This document shows, piece after piece, positions 54,801 through 64,000 of a stretch of DNA of 64,000 bases. Location of the stretch: contig NZ_JAKCPW010000001.1 in assembly GCF_021440085.1 (NCBI RefSeq), positions 1,674,001 to 1,738,000 on the forward strand. The letters are read 5' to 3'. The stretch is from Dyadobacter sp. CY261. GTDB taxonomy: Bacteria; Bacteroidota; Bacteroidia; Cytophagales; Spirosomataceae. The translations under genes and the position numbers were made by a program. Position 1 is the first letter of the stretch; the number at the start of each line of letters is the position of its first letter. The notes below the pieces were generated by a model that was given only the letters and a program-made list of their open reading frames with translations, had not been told where the DNA came from and ran no database searches.

Positions 54801-57800
54801 ATGGAAAAACCCTTTAAAAAGCGTGACCTGCTGCTCACAGTCATGAGAATAACCGTTATGCCGCTGCTCATCGCACTGATAGGCCTCCAAATGGCATGGG
54901 CCTTGGAAACGCCGGCGCAGGAGCTGCTCGACAAGCGCATTTCGCTCCGGGCCGACGACGCGTCGCTGAAAAACATCCTGAACCGCATCGAAGGCCTCAC
55001 CGAGATCCGCTTCACGTATAGTCCCAAGGTGATCCAGGCCGACCGACGTGCATCGGTGAGCATCCAGAACCAGCCCGTACGCGAAGTACTCGAAACGGTG
55101 CTGAAACCGATGCGTATCAACTACCGCGTGATCGGCAACCAGATCATCCTCAGCCAGCAGCCCAGCCCCACGGGCGAGGCCACGCCGCCTGCGAACGCCC
55201 CGCAGGCAGCATCGATAGACCGCACCATTACTGGGTCGGTGAAGAGCGAGAGCGGCGAGGGCCTGCCCGGTGTGAGCTTGGTCGTCAAAGGCACAGTGCA
55301 GGGAACAACCACCAATGCCGACGGTCAGTTTTCATTTACCATTCCCGATAATGCTGCTACGATCGTGTTTTCCTATGTCGGTTACCTGAGCCAGGAAGTC
55401 GCATTGGGCAATCAGACGCAACTGAATATCCAACTGATGCCGAATCTGAAGGCCCTGGACGAAGTAGTAGTAGTGGGTTATGGTACGCAAATCAAGCGGG
55501 AATTGACCAGCGCCATATCAAAAGTATCGGCCAAGGAGCTCACCGAACTGCCCGTGGCGGAAGTGGGGCAGGCATTGCAGGGCCGGGTGCCGGGACTAAC
55601 CGTTACCAATGTGAGTTCACCGGGAACGGCACCGAATATCCGCATTCGCGGCGTGAGCTCGGTAAGCTTCTCCACAGACCCGTTGTACGTGATCGACGGT
55701 TTCCCGACCACCAATCTTTCCAGTTTCGACAACCGCGACGTCGAATCGGTGGAAATCCTCAAAGATGCCAGCGCCGCAGCTATTTATGGTTCGCGTGCAA
55801 CCAACGGGGTCATCCTTCTGACCACCAAAAAAGGCCAGAGAAATAAAAAGATGACCGTCAATCTGGATTCCTACGCCGGGATCGAATCGGCCTGGCGGAA
55901 GCTGGACCCGATGAATACCGAACAACGCTCGCGGTTTATGGATGCCATGTTTTCCGGTGCCAACCAGGAGAATGCAGGTGCACGACCCAGCAGATATACC
56001 CCCGCAGAAATGAACAAGTATCCCTACCCCGGCGCGCCGCAAACCTACGCCCAGACTAACACCGACTGGCAGGACTTGTATTTCAAAAAGGGTTTTATGA
56101 CCGGCAACAACGTGTCCATCTCCGGCGGAAGCGACAAATCGACATTTTACAGCTCAGCTGGCTATATGCGTCAGGAAGGCATTGTGAAAGGCGTGGGTTT
56201 CGATCGGTACAACTTTCGCGTCAATTCCAGCCACGATCTTGGCAAGCGTTTCACATTCGGACAAAACCTGCTGGTAGCCTATACCTCTCAACTTTACAAT
56301 AACTCCGACGGACAAACCGGCGACCAGGGCACACCGCTATCATTGCTTCAATTCGCATTGCCGCATTTGCCTTTGAAGGACCCGACCAATAATGCGTGGA
56401 TCAAGGCAGGCGGCGACGCCATCGACGGTCATCCTTTTCCCAACCTGATCGCTGATATAGAAAACATCGTTTTTAGAAGAAATACCACCAAAATCCTCGG
56501 CAGCGCATTCCTCGACGTGAAGCTGCTCAGTTGGTTGAAATTTCGGAGCACATTTGGAATCGATTACGCCAATTCGCTCGAAAACGGCGCTGATAACAGC
56601 TATACGGTCAACGACGGTAATAACGTATTTAAGCTCAATGATGGGTTGTCGACTATTTCCAGCAACCGGAACACCTACTCCTCCCTATTGTTTTCGGAAC
56701 AACTGACGGCCGACAAAACCTTTGGCACCGATCACCATTTGAATGCTATTCTCGTTTTTGAAGGTCAGAATGGTAAAATCCGTACGGAAATGATGTCGGG
56801 CAAACAGTCAAACCCGGATATCAAGACATTGAATGGTGCTACCAATGTGAGCGCATTGAATGCGTTGGAAGAAAACCTGCTGCTCTCGTACGTCGCGCGT
56901 GTGGGATATGCTTACAAGGGGAAATATATTCTGAATGCGAGCATCCGTCGCGACGGCTCGTCGGTTTGGGCACCGGGCAACAAGTTTGCCAATTTTCCGG
57001 CGGCTTCGGTAGGCTGGAATATCGGACAGGAGTCGTTTATGCAAAAACTGTCGTTCGTGTCGGACATGAAAATACGGGCGAGTTACGGCGTGACCGGACT
57101 GAACCCAACTTCCCTGAGCAATTATCCGTGGCAATCGCTGGTTTATAATTCGTCTTATCCATTTAATAATGAAAACGCGGTCAATGCCTCGTTCTACAAT
57201 AAACTGGCTAACCAGAACCTGAAATGGGAGAAAACCGACCAGCTTAACATCGGTCTGGATGCTTCCCTTTTCAATAATTCCGTATCCTTTACGGCCGAGT
57301 ATTTCAACCGCATTACCGATAACCTAATCCTGAAAGCCCCTACTCCGCCGTCGTTTGGCTATGTGCAATTTACGGATGTGAACATTGGAAAAATGGAAAA
57401 CAAGGGTTGGGAGGTCGCATTGGGCTATCGCTCTCCGGGCAAGAAAAGTTTCAACTGGGGCATCAGTGGCAATATCAGTGTGGTCCGTAACAAAGTGCTC
57501 CGCCTGGATTCGCCAAGTGGTGTGATTTACGGCGGCGATGGTAACTACTTTTCAAGCTGGGGCGTGCCTGTTACCCGCACAGTGGCCGGGGAATCGATAC
57601 AATCGTTCTATGGTTGGGATTTTGACAAAATTTATCAGACACAAGCCGAAGTGGACGCCGATAATGCTGCCGCGCGCGCCAAAACAGGTTCAGACGGCGC
57701 ATATTATCAAAGCCAGGCCACAGCCCCCGGCGACGTCCGTTTCCGCGACCTGAACGGCGACGGTGTGGTCGACGACAAAGACCGCAAAGTGATCGGCTCC

Positions 57801-58337
57801 TTCCTGCCCGATTTCACCTATGGTCTCAATCTGACCGCCAACTACAAGCATTTCGACATTTCCATTCTCTTTCAGGGTGTGCAGGGCGGTGAAATTTACA
57901 GCGGTATCGGCGTCTATGCAGGTGCGTTCCGCTGGCCCTTGGGCGGCAGTCTGGATGCATTCGAAAATGCCTGGACGACCGAAAACCCGAGTACGACCAA
58001 CCCGCGCATCAAATGGAGTGACCCGAACGACAATTCGCGCGTGTCGCAACGATGGTTGCAGGACGCTTCCTATTTACGGCTTAAAAACATCAGCATTGGC
58101 TATGAGCTTCCGGCCGATTTGCTGGCAAAGAAAACCAATGGCGCATTCTCCAAATTCCGCATTTACCTCTCGTCCCAAAACCTGCTGACTTTTACCAAAT
58201 ACGACCTCGGATACGACCCCGAAATCGGGATGAAAATCGGGAGCAACCGCGGGGCCGGTAACCTTACCAACGGCATCGACTACGGACAATATCCTGCCGC
58301 ACGTTCTTTTACGCTCGGTTTACAATTAGGTTTTTAA
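54801..58337 (+). CDS. SusC/RagA TonB-linked transporter with STN signalling domain
   Basis: From the ATG at 54801 the protein has 1178 residues. After the signal peptide (about 1-34) comes an STN domain (about 50-118; LLDKRISLRADDASLKNILNRIE, RFTYSPKVIQ, PMRINYRVIGNQIIL), then a CarboxypepD_reg-like domain (about 142-230), a TonB-box-like LDEVVVVGYGTQIKRELT, the plug (about 245-350) and a beta-barrel. The STN domain lets the transporter signal to the FecR anti-sigma factor, in contrast to the STN-less SusC at 24457. The longer frame from a GTG at 54672 adds no known sequence. It is followed 18 bases later by its SusD partner. Confidence 0.95.
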   Translation: MEKPFKKRDLLLTVMRITVMPLLIALIGLQMAWALETPAQELLDKRISLRADDASLKNILNRIEGLTEIRFTYSPKVIQADRRASVSIQNQPVREVLETVLKPMRINYRVIGNQIILSQQPSPTGEATPPANAPQAASIDRTITGSVKSESGEGLPGVSLVVKGTVQGTTTNADGQFSFTIPDNAATIVFSYVGYLSQEVALGNQTQLNIQLMPNLKALDEVVVVGYGTQIKRELTSAISKVSAKELTELPVAEVGQALQGRVPGLTVTNVSSPGTAPNIRIRGVSSVSFSTDPLYVIDGFPTTNLSSFDNRDVESVEILKDASAAAIYGSRATNGVILLTTKKGQRNKKMTVNLDSYAGIESAWRKLDPMNTEQRSRFMDAMFSGANQENAGARPSRYTPAEMNKYPYPGAPQTYAQTNTDWQDLYFKKGFMTGNNVSISGGSDKSTFYSSAGYMRQEGIVKGVGFDRYNFRVNSSHDLGKRFTFGQNLLVAYTSQLYNNSDGQTGDQGTPLSLLQFALPHLPLKDPTNNAWIKAGGDAIDGHPFPNLIADIENIVFRRNTTKILGSAFLDVKLLSWLKFRSTFGIDYANSLENGADNSYTVNDGNNVFKLNDGLSTISSNRNTYSSLLFSEQLTADKTFGTDHHLNAILVFEGQNGKIRTEMMSGKQSNPDIKTLNGATNVSALNALEENLLLSYVARVGYAYKGKYILNASIRRDGSSVWAPGNKFANFPAASVGWNIGQESFMQKLSFVSDMKIRASYGVTGLNPTSLSNYPWQSLVYNSSYPFNNENAVNASFYNKLANQNLKWEKTDQLNIGLDASLFNNSVSFTAEYFNRITDNLILKAPTPPSFGYVQFTDVNIGKMENKGWEVALGYRSPGKKSFNWGISGNISVVRNKVLRLDSPSGVIYGGDGNYFSSWGVPVTRTVAGESIQSFYGWDFDKIYQTQAEVDADNAAARAKTGSDGAYYQSQATAPGDVRFRDLNGDGVVDDKDRKVIGSFLPDFTYGLNLTANYKHFDISILFQGVQGGEIYSGIGVYAGAFRWPLGGSLDAFENAWTTENPSTTNPRIKWSDPNDNSRVSQRWLQDASYLRLKNISIGYELPADLLAKKTNGAFSKFRIYLSSQNLLTFTKYDLGYDPEIGMKIGSNRGAGNLTNGIDYGQYPAARSFTLGLQLGF

Positions 58338-58355
58338 ATTGATATTCAGGAATTT

Positions 58356-59843
58356 ATGAAAAGATATAAACTTTTACCCGCACTCATTACCGCATTGACG
58401 TTGCTGGGAGGCTGCGAAAGCCAACTCGACAAAGTGAACCCGAATGCGGTCACATCCGAAAATTATTTCAAAACCGCCGCCGAGCTGGAAAAGGGCGTCA
58501 ACGCAGCCTACACTACCTTGAATGGCAGCTACCTGGTCGGCAATTGTTACATATGGCTGCACGATCTCCGTTCCGACGATTTTGTGGGCACCACGCTTGC
58601 AGATGACCGGGGCGAAATCCTGCGCGGCACGCTGGGCGTGAACAACTCCTACGTGGAACGTGTCTGGAAAGGCTTCTACATTGTGATCCATCGCGCCAAT
58701 GTGGTGATCAACAACACGGTCACCGACAATGAGGCGTTGAAAAACCGCGTGGTGGCAGAGGCAAAATTCCTCCGCGCATTTTCCTATTTCGAGTTGGCCA
58801 GCCTCTGGGGCGGCGTGCCGCTGATCACAAAGCCGGTAAGCGATTTCAATGGCTTCGTACCGCGTTCGACCCAACAGGCTGTTTATGAGGCCGCTATTAA
58901 CGATTTGAAAGAAGCGGCCGAGATGTTACCCGCGACTTATGACGCAAGAGACAACGGCCGGGCAACCAAAGGCGCTGCCAATGCACTGCTAGGGCGTATT
59001 TACATGCAGATCGGTGATTTTGCCAATGCCAAAACTTATCTTGAAAAAGTACGGAGCTCGGGACTTTATTCGCTGGTCGACGATAGTAATGACAACTTCC
59101 GCGAGGAAAGCGAGTTCAACAAAGAGTCCATTTTTGAATGCATTTTCTCCCCTAACCCCTCTGCTGCTGAGGACGAGGGCGATGATTACGCGCAGGGTCT
59201 CTACCGAGAATCGACCAACGGCACGCGCCAGTACGATATGAACACGGGGAACGGCGTCGTGTTGCCCGCACCGGATCTGAAAAAGGATTTCGAAGCCAGT
59301 GACGTGCGCAAAAAAGCGGCGTATTATGAAACCGGAGATATCTGGGCCGGTGGTGAAATGACGCAGGAATCGTGGAAGAAATATACGCTGAGCTACAAAA
59401 ACGCAACGCCGGGCAATGTGGCGAGCGCCATCAACCGCCGGATGATCCGCTACGCCGAAGTGCTGCTTATGCTCGCCGAATGCGAAAATGAAACAGGTAG
59501 CCTGGCCAACGCCATTTCGCGCCTGAACGACATTCGCAACCGGCCCGATCTGAAAACCGCCAAACTGGCCCAGTTTCCCAACACCGCTTTTCCCTGCAAA
59601 ACCAAAGACGACGTCATGAAAGCCATTATCCACGAACGGAAAGTGGAACTCGCGGGCGAACAGGTCCGCAACCGCGACATTCTGCGCTGGCGTGCTTCGG
59701 GAAAACTAGCGCTGGCTGGCAGCGACCCGATCACCTATTTCCAGGCCAACCGACATGAGTTGCTGCCGATCCCGCAATCGGAAATCGACCGGAACATTGC
59801 GCTCGGAACCGGCGGCGTTCCAGCACAAAATCCCGGTTATTAA
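58356..59843 (+). CDS. SusD/RagB-family surface glycan-binding lipoprotein
   Basis: The 495-residue lipoprotein has a signal and lipobox (LLGGCESQ), the SusD start motif (VTSENYFKTAAELEKGVNAAYTTLNG), the conserved helical scaffold (KGFYIVIHRANVVINN, AEAKFLRAFSYFELASLWGGVPLITKPV) and the C-terminal block (RYAEVLLMLAECENE, IRNRPDL, IHERKVELAGEQVRNRDILRWRASGK). It binds glycan at the cell surface and closes over the SusC barrel. The length is close to that of the first described SusD (551). It lies 18 bases after SusC and 70 bases ahead of the GH97 gene. Confidence 0.95.
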   Translation: MKRYKLLPALITALTLLGGCESQLDKVNPNAVTSENYFKTAAELEKGVNAAYTTLNGSYLVGNCYIWLHDLRSDDFVGTTLADDRGEILRGTLGVNNSYVERVWKGFYIVIHRANVVINNTVTDNEALKNRVVAEAKFLRAFSYFELASLWGGVPLITKPVSDFNGFVPRSTQQAVYEAAINDLKEAAEMLPATYDARDNGRATKGAANALLGRIYMQIGDFANAKTYLEKVRSSGLYSLVDDSNDNFREESEFNKESIFECIFSPNPSAAEDEGDDYAQGLYRESTNGTRQYDMNTGNGVVLPAPDLKKDFEASDVRKKAAYYETGDIWAGGEMTQESWKKYTLSYKNATPGNVASAINRRMIRYAEVLLMLAECENETGSLANAISRLNDIRNRPDLKTAKLAQFPNTAFPCKTKDDVMKAIIHERKVELAGEQVRNRDILRWRASGKLALAGSDPITYFQANRHELLPIPQSEIDRNIALGTGGVPAQNPGY

Positions 59844-59869
59844 TTCAGAAAACCCTTTCGATCATCGGT

Positions 59870-59901
59870 TTATCCCGTACATTGCAAATCGTACGGGATA
59901 A
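59870..59901 (+). other. Perfect 11-bp hairpin between susD and the GH97 gene
   Basis: Arms 59870-59880 and 59891-59901 are exact reverse complements with a 10-base loop. There is no T-run; it may moderate transcription or protect the upstream message within the operon. Confidence 0.5.
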
Positions 59902-59913
59902 GTTATAATCACT

Positions 59914-61884
59914 ATGAAAAAACTGCTATTCCTAAGCCTTTTCTTTTTTACACAGAATTCTTTGCATGCGCAGGCCACACGTGAAATTGCTTCACCAAAT
60001 GGCTCCATCCGGCTGATAGTAAATGTTCAGGACCAGTTGAGGTACAGTGTTTATTGTAAAAACCAACTTTTGGTTTCTCCCTCTGAAATAGATATGGAAC
60101 TGTCGGATGGCAAAAAGCTGTCCGACGGTTTATCTAAACTACAATTCACCAGAAGAACGGTCAATGAAACGATCATTTCGCCCGTTCCTGAGAAACGTAT
60201 TCAGATCCCCGACCGTTACAAAGAACTTAAAGTCACGCTGCGCAACGCTTTCTCGGTGATTTTCCGCGTTTACGACGATGGCGTAGCCTATCGCATTGCC
60301 ACGTCCTTTCCTGGCGAGATCAAAGTCCGCTTGGAAACGGCTGCATTCCGTTTCCCGGCCAACCACCCTGTATATTTTCCTGAGGTTGTCCCGCCATCGA
60401 ACATGGATATTTACCATACGAGTTTTGAGGAACCTTACACTATAAAACCGCTGGAAAGCATTCATGCCAAAAGCCTGTTCTTTTCGCCCATCCTCATCGC
60501 TCCGGATAATTCTCCGAAAATTGGCATCACCGAATCGGATCTTGAAGATTACCCCGGCATGTTCTTGTCGGGCAATGCGGAAACGGCCTTATTTGGCCAT
60601 TTTGCGCCCTACCCCGCCGAGGAAACGGAAACCAAAGAGCTTTATTCGACGCGCTATGTTTCCAAACGCGCCGACTTTCTGGCGCAGACCAAAGGCACAC
60701 GGGCATTTCCGTGGCGGGTTTTGCTGATCGCTCCCGAAGATAAAGACCTGCCTGGCAATGATCTGGTTTACAGGCTGGCTAGCCCGTCGCGCGTGCCGGA
60801 TGTGTCGTGGGTGAAACCGGGCAAGGCTACCGACGAATGGATCATCACTTCCAATATTTTCAACGTGCCATTCAAAAGCGGGATCAATACGGCCACTTAC
60901 AAATACTATATTGATTTCGCCAAACAATTTGGTTTCGAGCGCATTATGATGGATGCCGGTTGGAGCGACAATAATGACCTGTTCAAGATCAATCCGGATA
61001 TCGACATGGAGGAAATTGTTGCTTATGCCAAAAGCAAAGGCGTCGGTGTCAGCATGTGGACGCTCGCCCTTACGCTCGACAAGCAATTGGAACCGGCCCT
61101 GCAACAATTCAGCCAATGGGGCGTGGATTTTATCATGACGGATTTCATCAATCGCGACGACCAGAAAGCTGTACAATTTTTTTACAAAATCGCGGAAGCC
61201 TGCGCGCGGCACAAGATCATGCTGATGTTTCACGGCGCATTCAAACCCGCCGGCTTCAATCGTACGTTCCCACACGCAGTGGCACGCGAGGCAGTGCTTG
61301 GTTCGGAATACAATATGTGGAGCGCCAAAGCTACGCCGGGGCACAATGTGCTGCTGCCTTTTATCCGGATGCTCGGCGGCCCGCTGGACTATGAGCCCGG
61401 TATGCTCAATAATGCCACCCCAAAAGGCTTCCATCCGATGCCCGAAAACGTAATGTCGCTAACGACCCGCACACAGCAACTGGCCATGTTTGTGGTTTAC
61501 GAGAGCCCGATCCAGTTTTTTGCCGGTAACCCATCGCAGGGACGAAATGAGCCGGCATTCATGGAACTCCTCGGCAGCATCCCGACCGTCTGGGATACGA
61601 CCCGTATCCTCGACGCACGTCTTGGCAACTACATTGTTACCGCACGAAAAAAAGGTACTGATTGGTACATCGGCGCCATGAACGATTCCACCGCCAGAGA
61701 CCTCAGTATCCCCCTCGATTTCTTGCCGCCTGGTAATTTTAAGGCCACTATTTGCGAAGATGGCGTGAATGCGGACAAGTACCCGGCCGACTACCGGCTT
61801 TCCGAAGCCACATTAACTTCACGGGACAGTTTAAAAATACGCATGGCACCAGGCGGTGGTTATTTAGTGAGATTGAGGAAGTAG
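59914..61884 (+). CDS. GH97 glycosidase, retaining alpha-galactosidase-like
   Basis: The 656-residue protein has a signal peptide (1-20, LHAQ), the GH97 N-terminal beta-sandwich (about 25-290), a TIM-barrel (about 300-560) and a C-terminal beta domain. D410 in MTDFINRDDQ and E465 in VLGSEYNMW fall five residues short of, and with the same spacing as, the nucleophile D415 and acid/base E470 reported for the retaining Bacteroides GH97b alpha-galactosidase; inverting SusB-type members lack the Asp nucleophile. So a retaining alpha-galactosidase is likely. It is the last gene of the second polysaccharide locus and would hydrolyse imported oligosaccharides in the periplasm. Confidence 0.85.
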   Translation: MKKLLFLSLFFFTQNSLHAQATREIASPNGSIRLIVNVQDQLRYSVYCKNQLLVSPSEIDMELSDGKKLSDGLSKLQFTRRTVNETIISPVPEKRIQIPDRYKELKVTLRNAFSVIFRVYDDGVAYRIATSFPGEIKVRLETAAFRFPANHPVYFPEVVPPSNMDIYHTSFEEPYTIKPLESIHAKSLFFSPILIAPDNSPKIGITESDLEDYPGMFLSGNAETALFGHFAPYPAEETETKELYSTRYVSKRADFLAQTKGTRAFPWRVLLIAPEDKDLPGNDLVYRLASPSRVPDVSWVKPGKATDEWIITSNIFNVPFKSGINTATYKYYIDFAKQFGFERIMMDAGWSDNNDLFKINPDIDMEEIVAYAKSKGVGVSMWTLALTLDKQLEPALQQFSQWGVDFIMTDFINRDDQKAVQFFYKIAEACARHKIMLMFHGAFKPAGFNRTFPHAVAREAVLGSEYNMWSAKATPGHNVLLPFIRMLGGPLDYEPGMLNNATPKGFHPMPENVMSLTTRTQQLAMFVVYESPIQFFAGNPSQGRNEPAFMELLGSIPTVWDTTRILDARLGNYIVTARKKGTDWYIGAMNDSTARDLSIPLDFLPPGNFKATICEDGVNADKYPADYRLSEATLTSRDSLKIRMAPGGGYLVRLRK

Positions 61885-61937
61885 ATGGTGTTAACACAGC
61901 TTGAACCATTCACCCAAAAAAATCACCTATCATGTAG

Positions 61938-61973
61938 TATGCAATGCATAGTACCTAACATTACATAGCTTTG
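61938..61973 (+). promoter_or_regulatory. Palindrome and -7 element ahead of the membrane protein gene
   Basis: TATGCA-A-TGCATA at 61938-61950 is a perfect palindrome, and TAGCTTTG at 61966-61973 fits TAnnTTTG, 15 bases ahead of the start codon at 61989. I see no clear -33 TTG. The palindrome could be a repressor site just upstream of the promoter. Confidence 0.4.
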
Positions 61974-61988
61974 TATAAACTATTAGCT

Positions 61989-62717
61989 ATGAAAACTTTT
62001 GAAAATGATTTCGGCCCTTTTCCATTCCCCGGGCGCTGGTTGGGTGGTATATCACTCGTGCTGGCGCCCGTTTTGCTTTTGGCTGGGGAAATCCTGAAAC
62101 TCCGGTTTGATTTCTTCTTTCCCGAACAGCTGCATGCTTATCAAACCCATCCCAGACTTATGTTTACGGCTTACAGTCTGTTTCTAGCCGGAAACATGCT
62201 GCTTTGGCCTGCCATTGTTACTTTGGCCAATCTCATTGGGCGCGAGAAGCCGGTTTGGGCTGTCTGGGGCGGTAGTCTGGTGTTGTTTGGGCTGTTCGCA
62301 CGGACGTTCCATTCAGGGGTCAATCACCTCGCATTTCAACTGGTGAACATCCTCAGCTTGCCAAAAGCTACCGAGGTAGTGGCACAATCGTATGGCGCCT
62401 TTCACATTGTTTCGACACTGTCGGGTGCTATTCTTTTCGGCTGGGCAGTATTAGCGGTCGGCGCCTGGATTTCGGGCATATTGAAGCCATTTCAGGTGGT
62501 GGCGCTGGCAATGATGTCGGCTCTGATGATCGGGGTATTGAAAGGCGGGACCATTATGTCGGTGATTGCTACGGGCTGTCTTTGCATTGCATTACTCCCG
62601 TTGGGCGTACGCATACTGGCGCATGGAGACATGCCTTCCGCAAGAATATTCTGGGGATGGGTGATTTTTTCAAGCGCGGTGGTCGGCTTATTTTTCTTTC
62701 TGGGGCAAGCGGGGTAG
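61989..62717 (+). CDS. Multi-pass membrane protein of unknown function
   Basis: From the ATG at 61989 the protein has 242 residues and about seven hydrophobic segments (about 20-40, 60-82, 92-112, 140-160, 168-188, 190-212, 222-240). It has no motif I know; the pattern recalls small DUF-type integral membrane proteins. Conserved-looking residues include RTFHSGVNHLAFQ. A TTG start at 61971 is possible but overlaps the promoter element. It ends only 22 bases before the convergent Nudix gene. Confidence 0.6.
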   Translation: MKTFENDFGPFPFPGRWLGGISLVLAPVLLLAGEILKLRFDFFFPEQLHAYQTHPRLMFTAYSLFLAGNMLLWPAIVTLANLIGREKPVWAVWGGSLVLFGLFARTFHSGVNHLAFQLVNILSLPKATEVVAQSYGAFHIVSTLSGAILFGWAVLAVGAWISGILKPFQVVALAMMSALMIGVLKGGTIMSVIATGCLCIALLPLGVRILAHGDMPSARIFWGWVIFSSAVVGLFFFLGQAG

Positions 62718-62739
62718 TTTCAACACGCGGCGGATGCTT

Positions 62740-63240
62740 TCACCTCCCTGGCTTGGGTGATGTCGAAAATACCGCGGGGACTTCGACCAATTTTCGTTTT
62801 TCCAGCTCGTCGAGGAACGCGCTTTGTCGTTCATTGATTTTGGTGCGGGCAGTTGGGATGTCGAACCATTCGGCACGGTCGACTTCGGGAAAGCTCCGCA
62901 TTTTGCCGGAACGGGGAGGCCACTCGATCTCGAAAACATTGCTGACGATCTGTTCCGCGTCAATATCGCCTTCTACTGCCCAAGCTTTCACTTCCTTGCC
63001 TCCCTTTTGTTTAATAGCGGCTAACGGCAGAAAATCCCCATCGATGGCCATTCCCGTTTCTTCCGCAAACTCGCGGCGCGCGGCGGCCAGCGCATCTTCC
63101 GGGTCGTCATACTCTCCTTTCGGTATGGACCATGCGCCAAGGTCTTTTCTGGCAAAAAAAGGTCCGCCCGGATGCACCAGCAGCACTTCGAGCCCCATTT
63201 TTCTTCGAAACAACAAAATTCCCGCACTGCGCCCTGCCAT
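62740..63240 (-). CDS. Nudix hydrolase
   Basis: The 166-residue protein has the Nudix box GEYDDPEDALAAARREFAEETGM (G-x5-E-x7-REUxEExGU, about residues 42-64), with both conserved E pairs present, in a typical alpha/beta sandwich start (SAGILLFRRKMGLEVLLVHPGG). The family cleaves nucleoside diphosphates linked to other groups with Mg2+; the substrate is not readable from sequence. The region after the box (GDFLPLAAIKQKGGKEVKAWAVEGD) is typical of an NTP-pyrophosphohydrolase group with roles in housekeeping of damaged nucleotides. It is divergent from the kinase gene with 114 bases between starts. Confidence 0.9.
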   Translation of the reverse strand: MAGRSAGILLFRRKMGLEVLLVHPGGPFFARKDLGAWSIPKGEYDDPEDALAAARREFAEETGMAIDGDFLPLAAIKQKGGKEVKAWAVEGDIDAEQIVSNVFEIEWPPRSGKMRSFPEVDRAEWFDIPTARTKINERQSAFLDELEKRKLVEVPAVFSTSPKPGR

Positions 63241-63354
63241 GGTTACCTATCTATGATGTATACCGGAAAATAGCAGGTACGGCGGGCATTAGCAACCGCT
63301 TTGGGTTTTCTTTTAATTTTGTCGACTGTTTGTCCCATTCCAGCAACTGCCGTT

Positions 63355-64000
63355 ATGAAGCCCGCGTTCTTTTCCAAATACGAGTGGTGGTATCATCTAG
63401 CGATGATGCCAGTCTGCTTTGCGCTGGGCAACTACTATTTGCTGGGCGAACGATACTTCATGCATTTGCCCACATTCCTGACAGCCTCTTCGGTGGCACT
63501 TTTACTTTACTGGTTTTCGGTTGTCGCTCTGACGATCGTCATTCGGCGCACAGCAGGCAGTTCGGCCCAGGGGCAAATCCAGCAACAAATGCTGAGAATG
63601 TTTTGGAAACTGGGCATTGTGACGGTGTTCCTGGCGATTTTCAATAGCTGGATCTACACCCTCGTACCGTCCCTGGATCTTACATTAAGCGGAGCGAAGA
63701 TATGGCCGATGGGTTTGATGGGACTGATTTGTGCCGCCTTCATCTGTGCATTGCTCGGGCTGTTCTATGCGTTGCAACAATGGAAAAACGACCAGGCCGA
63801 CGATGAGAAATCGGCAAGGCAGTCGGCCGAAGTGGAGTTCGATGCGCTGAAAGGACAGGTGAACCCCCACTTTCTGTTCAATAGCCTTAATACACTTTCG
63901 TCGCTGATCAGTGCTAATCCCGCGCAGGCGGAGGATTTTGTGGAAGACCTCGCACGCATTTACCGCTACATGCTGCAAGGTGCCAGGGTCGAGCTGGTAC
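63355..64000 (+). CDS. LytS-like sensor histidine kinase (partial, cut by window edge)
   Basis: The frame starts at ATG 63355 and runs off the right edge after 215 codons. It has four hydrophobic segments (about 14-30, 38-62, 82-105, 115-140) as an integral membrane sensor, a short coiled coil and then LKGQVNPHFLFNSLNTLSSLI with the His of the His_kinase family (about residue 173) and part of the next helix (FVEDLARIYRYML). The HATPase domain is missing. Such kinases normally precede a LytTR regulator, which would lie beyond the edge. A TAATTTTG at 63314-63321 fits the -7 element, 33 bases ahead of the start. Confidence 0.8.
   Translation, partial: MKPAFFSKYEWWYHLAMMPVCFALGNYYLLGERYFMHLPTFLTASSVALLLYWFSVVALTIVIRRTAGSSAQGQIQQQMLRMFWKLGIVTVFLAIFNSWIYTLVPSLDLTLSGAKIWPMGLMGLICAAFICALLGLFYALQQWKNDQADDEKSARQSAEVEFDALKGQVNPHFLFNSLNTLSSLISANPAQAEDFVEDLARIYRYMLQGARVELV

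Overview
The window looks like a chromosomal segment of a Gram-negative Bacteroidota bacterium, most likely Cytophagales and Dyadobacter-like (inference from gene content and roughly 50% GC; not tested by search). The pointers are two SusC/SusD pairs, a type IX secretion (Por) tail, LytTR regulators with propeller-type or LytS-like kinases, FecI/FecR-type sigma/anti-sigma genes, BlaI/M56 pairs, and promoters with the Bacteroidota -7 element TAnnTTTG. I saw no tRNA, rRNA, insertion sequence, phage gene or CRISPR array.

Region by region. 1-4650: a GtrA-like fragment at the left edge, a TraB/GumN protein, a bestrophin channel, a LuxR-type response regulator and a histidine kinase whose 3' ends overlap tail to tail, and a small lipoprotein. 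4900-8750: a LytTR response regulator behind a 1017-residue propeller sensor kinase. 9240-12570: a TonB-dependent outer-membrane receptor broken by one in-frame TAG, then a LolA-like secreted protein. 12740-14480: two divergent LuxR-type regulators. 14523-16876: a BlaI-type repressor and M56 metallopeptidase operon with a perfect 25-bp inverted repeat across the repressor start codon. 16884-19880: an Old Yellow Enzyme, a Crp/Fnr regulator, a short-chain dehydrogenase and a decayed HxlR remnant. 19963-21627: an ArnT-like glycosyltransferase.

21683-30714 is the first polysaccharide-utilisation-type locus: SusC, SusD and a DUF3823 lipoprotein on the minus strand, divergent from a secreted GH71/99-like glycosidase with a Por tail. 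Next to it (30950-33514) lies an unusual one-piece membrane regulator with an outside sensor and an inside SARP-like DNA-binding domain. 33555-37287 is a probable four-gene operon of two lipoproteins, an ECF sigma factor and a membrane protein with a beta-rich C-terminus. 37475-42219 holds an MscS channel, a single-pass protein, an AI-2E family transporter, a LytTR regulator and a di-haem cytochrome c. 42577-51477 holds a lipoprotein, a class A penicillin-binding protein, an AraC regulator with a dehydrogenase, a large GAF protein, and a DUF4198 protein with a DNA-binding-domain-only Fur-like protein.

52918-61884 is the second polysaccharide locus, in the order sigma factor, FecR anti-sigma, SusC with an STN signalling domain, SusD and a GH97 glycosidase. 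The order suggests a closed circuit: the outer-membrane transporter senses substrate, FecR releases the sigma factor, and the import and hydrolysis genes are switched on. The right end holds a membrane protein, a Nudix hydrolase and a truncated LytS-like kinase. An AT-rich stretch of about 900 bases (52014-52917) ahead of the sigma factor has no explained content.
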